Assembly: GCF_048128805.1 (NCBI RefSeq)
Contig: NC_136005.1
Location: forward strand, 20,238,260 to 20,302,259
DNA: 64,000 nt
Direction: 5' to 3'
Origin: Centroberyx gerrardi
Taxonomy: Eukaryota > Chordata > Actinopteri > Beryciformes > Berycidae
Shown: positions 34,505 through 64,000 of the stretch, one piece after another
Layout: the number at the start of each line of letters is the position of its first letter
Numbering within the stretch: the first letter of the stretch is position 1
Made by a program: the position numbers and the translations under genes
Notes under the pieces: generated by a model
The model's database searches: none
Told to the model about the DNA's origin: nothing
Seen by the model: only the letters and a program-made list of their open reading frames with translations

Positions 34505-35660
34505 ACTCACTCTTGCATGATTGCACATGCACAACTGAATACACAGCCACGTTATAATTTTGCATAGATAATTAGCAGTGGAGAAGAAATTATAATTATA
34601 TTATGTTGAGGTGAATTAAATCCCTCAGCAGTATCAAAACTCATTGAAATAGTGACAAATATTCAAGCTTAAAAGATCTTTTTCTATCTGTCCAAGCCCA
34701 TATTGGTGACACACAGTTATACCTGGTTTCTCAGATGACCAGTGTCTGCTACATTTTCTGCCATTATATCATCATCTGTGTTTTTTGTCTCCTGATGCCA
34801 GAACAACCAAATTGAGGAGGTAACTGTGGAACAACTTTCTCATCTGTATCAGCTTGAGACTCTCAACCTTCAGAACAACTGGCTCACCACACACGGTAAA
34901 GCCACAAACACAATATAAACACCTAGCGAGAACCTGGCGTACGGCACGGGTGCAAATTGCGGACACGCCGTCTGCAAGCTTGTTCCTGCTGTTGAATTCC
35001 TGTTTGTCTCGGAGCCTCTGAATGTCCAGTCAATTTGCAACAATTTTGTTCTGTCAAACAGTTAAACAATTCTGCAGCTGGACTGTTTTTTAACCACCCA
35101 CTTATGATTTAAAGATTCCTTTCATGTGTGCCGCTTGCTTGATTACAACTAAATAGTCCTGTTTTTGGCTTGTGATTATAAGTTTATTCATTTTGTTTAA
35201 TTGAATACTTTTTGAAAGGTGTGTTTGCCTCTTTACAGGCCTGGAAGATGAAGGGTTTGAAGTGCTGGAACAGCTGGCTTATTTATACTTGGCAAATAAT
35301 AAGGTGAGTCATACACAAAACTTCCATGTATCAAAATGTTTCTTTTCACTGCTCCCTTCAGCTCTGCTAACATGATGTGAGGAACTGCAGGTCTATCTGG
35401 TACAGCTGCATCTCTCAAGACATGCATATTCTATTCTATTCTATTCTATTCTATTCTACTCTGTTGTGCCAGTGACATTGTGCCAGCTGCCTGTTTGTTG
35501 CCAGGGAGAGAGGTGGCAGTCAACGCCCTGATATTCACCCCCCTCTCACACACTTTGTGTGAGCTTATGCTTGTAATCACTTACAGTGTGTTTGTGCCAG
35601 CTGGTCAGAGCTGAAATGTTACTGGCATCCAGACCTTTTTGGACAGAGAGATACAGAGAG

Positions 35661-35729
<69 letters not shown>

Positions 35730-38710
35730 AAAGAAAAATGATGGACAGATTTGTTTGTGACTTAAAAGGGATGAATAGGCAAAGGGGATGCAGGAAGAAT
35801 AGAGGATTTTTAAGTGCTCGCTAAGCCTCAAAGACACCCATGTTGCTTTAATCCATAAACCATGTTATAAAGGAGAGAGCTCTAAACCCATATGAACATT
35901 AAAATCTAATCTCACTAGCGCTTCTCGGTTTTCTATATTCTCTGCCATTTTGTACAATATACGTTCATTCTGGGAAGAGTGACTAAAATGAGGAAAACCA
36001 TGCCTTTAGATGAAGGGGTGAACACAGCCTGCCATACAGTATGTCTGCTGCGTAACACCCATTTGGCAAAAAGTAGTGAAAGTGTTCATTTGTATTGGTG
36101 CCATTTCAATTATTCCACTTCCATGGAGAAGAATGGCTGGCTGTGTCAGAGTAAAATTGTCCATTACAGCCAGTGAAATACAAGAAAAATCACCTCCTGA
36201 CATCGTCGAAGAATGAAAACGTTGTGATAATTTGTGATTCATGCCAACTTTCCTTGTCCTTGCAGCTCACTTCAGCACCCAAACACTTACCACCCTCTTT
36301 GGTCAGCGCTGATTTTGCTGCTAATCAGCTTACAAGGATCTATCCGTATACATTTGGCCAGAAACCACATCTGAAGTAAGAATGTGTGTGTGCGTGTGTG
36401 TGTGTGTGTGTGTGTGAATTTACCTCCTGTTCCTGGAAGCACATCCATTTGCACACTGCTGTTTCCCCTCGCTCATGGCTTCCTATCCCTCCTTCTCCCA
36501 GGTCTGTGTACCTCCATAACAACAAGCTGACCGATGCAGGGCTTCCAGACCAGATGTTCAACGGTTCTGACCGCTTGGAGATCCTCATCATGTCCAGCAA
36601 CTTCCTGCGCCTCGTGCCCAGGAACCTGCCCGCCACCCTTCACCGGCTCCATCTGAAGGTCCAACACTACATCAACAAGCGTCTTTTCTTTTCTTTCTTT
36701 TCTTTTCTTCAACCATGCAGATCAAAACAAATTATCATTGATAATGAGCACAGTTCCTACTTGGAATATGGTGATGATGATTACATCATGTAATGATAAA
36801 GAGTTTCGTTCCAAAATGAGATATCCTCCACAAAAATGAAACCAATATGGGAGAGTGTCCCATATTGACTGCTGGCATGAAAACTACATTATGGGTTAGC
36901 ACTGAAATTGGAAGTCATTTTAAGACATTTTCCTATAAAATAATTCATTTTTTGAGGACAGAATCATTTAGGTTTTTCAAATATTGCCTGAATTTCAGAC
37001 AGCAACATTTTTCCAAAATGGATATGCTGTTTATCATTTTGGAATGAAACCCCTATAATTGTTCTTGTTGCTTGGTTTACAGAGTAACAAACTGGAGAAA
37101 ATCCCAGCAGGGGCCTTTGACAATTTGTCAAACCTCAGAGAGCTGTACCTACAGAACAACCTTCTCAGCAACGAGGGCATGGACAACGAGACCTTCAGGT
37201 GGACAGAAACCTTCACACACAAAAACACTCAGCTGAGGGACACATATTGTCACTGTATCTCTATGGCAATGTGGGATGTAAAACAAGAAACGCTTATCAT
37301 TACTTAAGGATGTGTTTTTAAGTGCACACCAGACAAGAACATCCACTCATCAAAGACTGTTTGACAAGGCTAGATGATTCATTTTGAGGCAGTAGAGAGA
37401 GCACACAGCGCACACGCAGTAAAAGGACAGACAGCTGATTTAATGACTTCCGCTTTCTCCTGGCAGCCATCTGAGCAGTCTGGAGTGTCTGGACTTGTCA
37501 AACAACAACCTGAGTGTCGTCCCCAAGGGTCTGCCTCGCAGTCTAGTGCTCCTGCACCTGGAGAAGAACTCCATCCGCAGCATCCCCGGAGACGCTCTTA
37601 CTTCCGTCCGAAACCTCGAGTACCTGCTCCTCCACAACAACAAGCTCCGCTCACGTTCCATCCACCTCACCGCCTTCCAGGTACGCTCCTTCAGCTGTTT
37701 CACATCATCCCAGGTCTCCCTTGGAAAAGAGATTTTGAATTTCAATGGGACTAAAAAAGGCAAAACAAATTGTCTTCAGGTTGTTTTGCAGCACTACAGC
37801 ATTGCACTCAAATTGAAAGCACTGATTGTAAGAGAGGGCATGTATTCAAGTACTTCTTTGCCTGCATCTGATGCATTTTGAAGTTTTTGAGATCTATTGT
37901 GCACAGTAAAAACAGTCTTTGGCACTCATAAATCGGTATTTCTAATTTCACTAGGGCTTGAAGAAGCTGCACACGCTCCACATGTACAACAACCTGCTGG
38001 AGCGTGTTCCCAGGGGCCTGCCTCGCCGCGCCAAGACCCTCATGCTGCTCCACAACACCATCTCCGAAATTGGCCGCAACGACCTGGTCATGCTGTACAC
38101 CCTGACGGAGCTCAACCTCAGCTACAACCGCCTGACCAGCCCGAAGATGCACCGCGAGGCCTTCAGGAAGCTGCGCCTGCTGGAAACCCTGGACCTGTCG
38201 GGGAACGCTCTTCATTCGCTGCCCCAGGGCCTGCCCCGCAGCCTGCAGGTGCTCAAAATCAAGGACAACCAGCTGAGCTCCATACCGGACGGCTCGCTGA
38301 CGGGCATGCTGAAGCTGCGAGAGATCTACTTGAGCAACAACCAGCTGAAGCTGAACTCCATCTACCAGGGAGCCTGGCTGGAGCTCAGTGCGCTAACAGT
38401 GAGTGGCTGAAACAGATTCCCACTTTTCTGCCAGATATCACATAATCATAACCAGGTAAAACGGCGGGAAAGAGACGCCTGTTTCAGTAAGTATCTTGTT
38501 TCTTTTAGACACTAGACCTGTCTGGCAACCAGCTGTCACACATACCGTCTGACCTGCCTGAGTCTCTGGAGTACCTTTACCTGCAAAGTAACCGCATCAC
38601 CAGTGTCCCCGCTTCGGCATTTGAAGGCACACCAAACATCAAAGGCATCTTCCTCCGGTAAGAGTCGCGAACACTCTGTGCTTGCAATACAAACACAGTT
38701 ACACACGCAC

Positions 38711-38763
<53 letters not shown>

Positions 38764-39799
38764 AGTTCTTATAAAGCCAAAGATCATTTTCACAACCAGC
38801 ACAAAAGCCCACTTGAATTAAAGGAGCAATTTTAGCTCAATAGCAATTCTGACGCACTTTCATACTATACACACACACACACACTACTGATAATTATTGT
38901 TGGCTCTGTAAGATTGATTCTGAATGTAAAGTTAATGGGTTTTTCTATTTCACGGTAGCCACATGACATGCACAATAGGGGATATGTCTTCGCCTGACAC
39001 TGAGTGTTGCCCGTCCTTGGGGCTTTCATGGAAATTTGATGGGTTGTCCCTTACATAATAAATTTCCTTTCCATTTGGATTGATCTCGGCCGAGGAGATG
39101 ATTATACAAGTGCCACAGAGGAATGACTGTGAGGAAATTAGTGGTTTTGTTTAGACTGCTCTGCAAGTCTGCAAGAGACAGCTGCAGTTGGGTCGTCGTA
39201 CACCAGCGTTCTCTCCCTTTTCAATGATATTTTAGAATCGTCTCAGAGTGAGTTTAGGGACAGTGAAACGGATTTATTTTCTTCTTGTGAAAGTCTACCT
39301 GGAGAAGAACCCCTTGTGGTAAAGTTTTACAAATACCTCCTATGGTTTCCTGGTCTGTTACGAATCCATCCAAATTTTATTGAGCATTGCAGTGTAGCTT
39401 CATTTTGCAGAGTAATGTGGTATCTAATCTCACCACCTCCTTCATCCCATGTGCTCGCAGCAAATATTCCACATCGGTCTTTTCTGCATAGTGCTCTAAC
39501 CCGCAAATATTGCAGTTTTACTCAGTGGGTGGACAGCAGAGCATTTTCGGACAAGTGCTTTCAGGGTTGTGTCTGTTTGGTTGTCAGTCTAACCCCAACT
39601 TAGCTGCTTTATGGGTTGTGTTTATGGGCCCTGACCCCATCCAGGCTGTTGTGCTCTTCATGCTGCTCATAGCAGCTGCTGCCACATGAGTTTGAAAATG
39701 TTTTTCCACCAAATCCCCCCACAGCTGGGAGCCTTTGGCCTGAGCCAATTTAGAGCTTCTGGAATGCTTGCATCAGTGGGGGTAGGGGAAGGGGGATTT

Positions 39800-39830
<31 letters not shown>

Positions 39831-40386
39831 CGCGTGTTTGTTGCTAATTGCGTTAGTGTTCATGTGTATTATATGTCGGTTAGTTGTTCAAGTTCATGGG
39901 CAGCATATGCAAGCATTTTCACTGATTAATGAAAAATAGAGTAGATGCAGTTTACGCCAGGCGTTTTGGAAAAATTGAAGACGGGCTTTGATGTTAAGTG
40001 AATGACTGTCTCTCTGATAATAACACTGGAGTGGGTGCAGCTCAGTGTGACACAGAAGTGATGCTCAACAGATGGGTCCTACTGTACTGATCCCTGGCTA
40101 TCAAATGCTCCCACTGACAGATGTGATTTGTAAATGCCACCTGTTGTCTATGGATCCTCTTCTCTGCAAGTTAGGATTTTTGGATTCAGCCTGTGAAACC
40201 TCAATCATCAAAACACACACTATTTTGATGAATGCATCTGTTTTCCCCTCCAGGTCTAACCGCCTGTCTGTGGACTCGGTGGATGAGAGCTCGTTCGCCC
40301 ATCTGACCAACTTGCAAGTTCTGGATATCGGCTCAGGCAGCGCCGACCTCCCCTTTAAAAGAGACGAGACGGTGGAAGACGACTAG
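34001..40386 (+). CDS. podn: Podocan, secreted small leucine-rich-repeat proteoglycan
   Basis: Ten coding exons, 34001-34279, 34802-34895, 35239-35303, 36266-36375, 36502-36658, 37083-37198, 37467-37680, 37955-38398, 38509-38657 and 40254-40386, join in phase to 586 residues plus TAG. ATG 34001 opens a signal peptide with the hydrophobic core [12 protein letters not shown], followed by an eight-Glu acidic run (about residues 31-38). The cysteine cap CPPQCSC...C (residues 57, 61, 63 and 71) starts an SLRP N-cap. The rest is tandem LRRs with LYLQNN, VYLHNN and LHTLHMYNN type units. The order matches human podocan as I recall it, as does synteny with scp2 and slc1a7. The paralogue podnl1 is the main alternative. 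The protein is expected in extracellular matrix, where podocan binds collagen. The first-exon donor is GTCTCTCT, part of a TC microsatellite. An acceptor at 33980-33981 implies an upstream non-coding exon. Confidence 0.93.
34280..34313. repeat. TC microsatellite starting at the podn exon 1 donor
   Basis: A run of TC dinucleotides begins immediately after the exon, so the donor site reads GTCTCTCT. Other tracts in podn introns are TC 34467-34499, ATTCT 35427-35458, GA about 35650-35728, GT about 36383-36415 and CA 38702-38761. Confidence 0.85.
39798..39835. repeat. GT/GC alternating purine-pyrimidine tract in podn intron 9
   Basis: (GT)n passes directly into (GC)n, giving GTGTGTGTGCGCGCGCGCG. 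Uninterrupted alternating purine-pyrimidine DNA of this kind is a classic Z-DNA-prone sequence. Confidence 0.8.
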
Positions 40387-40412
40387 ATGAAGCAGGAGGA
40401 GCAGGAGACATA

Positions 40413-41273
40413 AATAAAATATGCTCATCGTAATTGTCATGGGACTGCATTGTTGCAAGGACAGAAAGGGCTTTTAAATGGAAATGAACCTGTGAATGGC
40501 TGTGGCAGTCATTTCCCAGGTGCATTATTGTATTGAATGGCAGATTCACGTATTTCTGGTGCAGGATACCGGATGAAGTTTCTTTTGTTTCCATCTTTTA
40601 TGTTTTTTTTGGGCTGGTTAGAATTGCCTCCGCATATCTTTATATCTGAGCTTTTGTTCTTGACAGTTGTTATGTAACATCTCATCATCTAAGAAGTATT
40701 TTTGTGCTTTTCTCTATAAAATACGTTAACAAAATCAATGTGAAATGTCTAAATGTTTCAGAATCAAGACCCAAAATGAAGAGTGAAAATAGGAAAGACT
40801 TATGTTGATCACACTGTGTGTGTGTCTTTCTGTGCTTTGCTCTGTGTCACCTTGTTAATGCCTTGTCACCCCGGCTTAAAAATAGATTTTTACGGGAAAT
40901 ACTGTGAAAAAAATTGTTTTTAACCTATTTTAACACCTAAGGTAGCAAAGCGAACTACCTGACTCTCATCAACAAAGGCACAGTACTCTCAAACTGTTGA
41001 ATGTAACTTCAGTGTAAGAAATACTATCCTAAATCTAAAGTCATTTACAAATGGTTGCAAATGTGACAGCGAATATGAATGAGGTGTCCCAGTGGGTGGC
41101 ATTAATCTTGGACTAGCAGTGATTTGTCTACAATGTGGAGGATTGTGGATATCATTGTTGTTATGCTAATCCTATATCATGTGCTTGTGAATGAAATATT
41201 CCAAGCAGAAAAGCAAGTTCAACCTATCTGGAGCTCTGATCCATGCTGCTACTGCCTCCCTTTATAAAATAAA
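40413..41273 (+). terminator. Candidate podn polyadenylation signals
   Basis: AATAAA is found at 40413-40418, only about 27 bases after the stop codon, and at 41268-41273. The distal one would give a more typical 3' UTR of about 0.9 kb. Usage is inferred. Confidence 0.4.
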
Positions 41274-43520
41274 GATATCAACTATTTTTGTATGACATCT
41301 AAAATACTCATGCTATTACACTCACTATATTGCTATGAATGCGGTGTTACTTTCACATACAGCATTATTGTAATGTCACATTTACAGTCATCAAGCACAG
41401 CAATAAATTATTTGAAAAGGTTAAAGAAGATTGTGTGTTTCCTGACATTCACCGGAACATCCAATGTTTAACACCGCAGACAATGGAAGCAAGTCTCACT
41501 GAGCAACCACAACATTCACCAGAAAACTCCTTTGAAATCTTTTTACTCGTGGAACACTTCAGTTTTGAGCATGCTGAGGAAAATCAATGAAAATCTGTCA
41601 GGCCATGAACAATCAATTCACAACAACTTCCACCGGATATGTCATTTTTTTTTCATTGAATCCAGTTATTGGTTCAAAAGTGTCACATCTATGCCATAAA
41701 TATACTGCTATTCTCCTTCATATTTTACATGAAAACTGTTGTGGACAGAACTCAAGTCTCTTTTTTTAAATTTTTTTTTTTACCCCCGCGGGGAAATCTA
41801 TGGGCAATATAGTTCCATTATGTTTTTCCCTGAATATATATTAACATTAATCCCAAAGAGAATAGGCATGACAGAGATAATTAAATGTGCTGCATTTCAT
41901 TCTGTACTTGATAGACTCAGTGATGATGCCACTCATCAAGTCAGACATTGTTTCATACCTCAGTATGTCAGTAGGTTCCTTCACATGGGGCAACATCATT
42001 GCTCAAGAGAGGTTATGTATCTCCCATATAAAGATATATGCAGTTTGTACAGATATTCTGTCTCATATCAAAAACAAGGACGAGTTATCTCAGAAAGACC
42101 AACACAACTCAGACGACCTGCTATTGTCTTGCCATGAGGAAGATGTTGGCAGCCTGATGCATGATGCACATTAGAATACAAACTGCTGCTCAAGTCAAAG
42201 CACTCAGGAATCTCTGGCAGTAGATGTGCGCACAGCTGACAAAAATGAGTGACCAGCTACATGAAAAATATAGTATCTGACAGAGCAAATTGGACTCACT
42301 TACACTGAAATGTACAATGTGACATATTGTACTGACAGACATTATCTGCACATCTTTGAACATTCCACTTTAACAGAATGTTCTCGATGCAAACCTTGCA
42401 TGAATATTATATATGCATATCAACTGATAGCAATTCACACGCTTCAAAATAAGTTTATGTAGATATAGACATTGTCAGATCTGGAAAAATTGTTGTTGAA
42501 TATCTTCCAAATAGTTGAGAAAAACAAACACACCCACCAAACAAACAATCATAAAACAAGGACCACTTGGTTCATGTGAAATTACAAGTGGTGTTTGCAC
42601 TTTTCAGGCTGTTCAAGTGCCAGGAAAGCTGAATTAAAGCAAGTGCTCCTGAGGTTGTTCAAATATTTGAAGCCATTTAAATATATTTTAGCCCAGGTAT
42701 GAATGGTGTAAAATGGCCATGAGGGAAGGTGATGTTTCTGACCAATCTTTTTCAGTCCCCCACCCCCTCCCTGTCATTGTCATCTGCCTAGCACCACCAG
42801 CATTTTTTAAGGCAAAATTAAACAATTAGGGCATGTCACTTTGCCTCCAGATCACTTGAGATTAGGCTCAAATCAGACACTTGCTATTCTATCTTCTCTA
42901 TTTCATGACACAGACAAGTGGCTGCTTGCACTATAGTAAAAAAAATAAACACTTGCCTTATTAACAAGTGTTGCACGCTGAGACAAATAAAAGATGCAAT
43001 TAAGAAATCATATAAAAGGTAGGTATCAAATAGAAATCAAATGCAATGCAAATATTCACACCTATTTACATAATTTGACTATTTTCGTACTTTCCCTCAC
43101 ACCCATAACAGAAGGATGGCCGCCTCTCAGTGCAAGCTCACCCATAGGTCCAGACCCAATGTGTTTTTGCAGACCAAACACACTGATATAAATCCTTTTT
43201 CGTCTCAGAAAATCCATTGTCATCGCATTTTTTGTCCCGTCTCACAACGTGTTGCCATCAAGAATCCTATCACTGACCAAATCACAGCTATGATGAAGAT
43301 AAACCTAGAGCTTCCCACTGAAATGCTTTCTTCTTAGTTCATTATTTACGCTCACATAGGAGGAAATCTTGTCACTGACTTTATATTTTTCCCCCAAATA
43401 AGCTGATAGATACAGGTGAGCTTGGTACGTTGTCCTTTTGTCTCTAATGGCGTCCTTTGCTCTGAGGCTCTCATCAATGCGACTATGCAGACGACCCTGA
43501 TGTTAGAATTGAGGAGGAGG
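41274..43520. other. Convergent podn-slc1a7 intergenic region and 3' UTRs
   Basis: podn (plus) and slc1a7 (minus) converge here. No coding exon was recognised. Part of it is presumably the slc1a7 3' UTR, but no canonical minus-strand AATAAA stood out close to the stop. Confidence 0.5.
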
Positions 43521-63539
<20,019 letters not shown>

Positions 63540-64000
63540 CTGTAATAGGGAGGAAAAGAAATGACTAACTGATGATCACAGGTAAAATGAAGGGGAGAGT
63601 TGGAGGAGCGGAAGCTGTAATGAGTTATCATCAACTCCGCATATTCCCAAAAAATACATGAAAAGGATATGATGTTACATTAGCTGCTCAGAGAGTAATT
63701 CTATTATTCTTATCATGGTATTACATTGTGGCCCTGGGGGCATCAAAAGACAAATTCAGTGTGCTATTAAAGTTCACCATGGTGTACAGCACTTCAGGAA
63801 ATATGTTTTTTACAAATCAGGTTTTTATCATTATCTAGCAGTATCTAACTATAGCTGCAATTTTTCACAAAATTGCATAATCCTCTTTGAAATTCACATC
63901 ACATCAAGACAGGAGAACATACTTTCTTCATCCATTTAGTTTGCATGGATTGTTGTGTTACAGTGATGTATAGAGGTATACAGTATATAGCTACGTCTTT
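63540..64000. other. slc1a7 intronic DNA at the right edge
   Basis: This is sequence upstream of the first slc1a7 exon in the window. No exon or repeat with clear boundaries was recognised. Confidence 0.5.

Overview
The window is teleost fish genomic DNA. It carries spliced vertebrate genes, many DNA transposons with 8-bp or TA target duplications, fish-type LINEs, a Ty3/gypsy fragment and dense CA, GA and CT microsatellites. Four gene models were rebuilt exon by exon from splice sites and reading phase: two tandem copies of cpt2 (minus strand), scp2 (plus), podn (plus) and slc1a7 (minus). From memory, SCP2, PODN, SLC1A7 and CPT2 are also neighbours on human chromosome 1p32, so this is a conserved vertebrate block with a local fish duplication of cpt2. 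The exact fish group cannot be told from the sequence.

Layout. 1-2286 holds cpt2 copy A; its last exon lies off the left edge. 2287-8064 is intergenic and holds two hAT-type elements, one of which has a matching empty site beside copy B. 8065-13211 holds cpt2 copy B, complete, 672 codons plus stop. 13263-17213 is a 3.9 kb insertion bracketed by inverted repeats. Inside it are broken Ty3/gypsy pieces in the order integrase, reverse transcriptase, RNase H. 19241-26789 is scp2, a short 141-residue sterol-carrier protein ending in AKL. 34001-40386 is podn, a secreted leucine-rich-repeat proteoglycan. 43521 to beyond 63539 is slc1a7 (EAAT5-type glutamate transporter); its first exon lies off the right edge. 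Two long slc1a7 introns hold 5'-truncated LINEs.

Function. CPT2 is the mitochondrial inner-membrane carnitine acyltransferase of fatty-acid oxidation, and SCP2 moves lipids in peroxisomes. Podocan is extracellular matrix, and EAAT5 is a retinal glutamate transporter and chloride channel. The genes are chromosomal neighbours rather than an operon.

The strongest observation is that cpt2 copy B keeps a fully open, correctly spliced frame but has changed two active-site positions. The Asp four residues after the catalytic His is Asn, and the first Ser of the STS motif is Phe. Copy B also shows the insertion in place of the upstream region that carries a CACGTG palindrome in copy A. This suggests a catalytically altered, possibly pseudoenzyme-like, CPT2 paralogue beside a normal one. 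Exon 4 and introns 2-3 of the two copies are almost identical while introns 1 and 4 are not, which suggests gene conversion.
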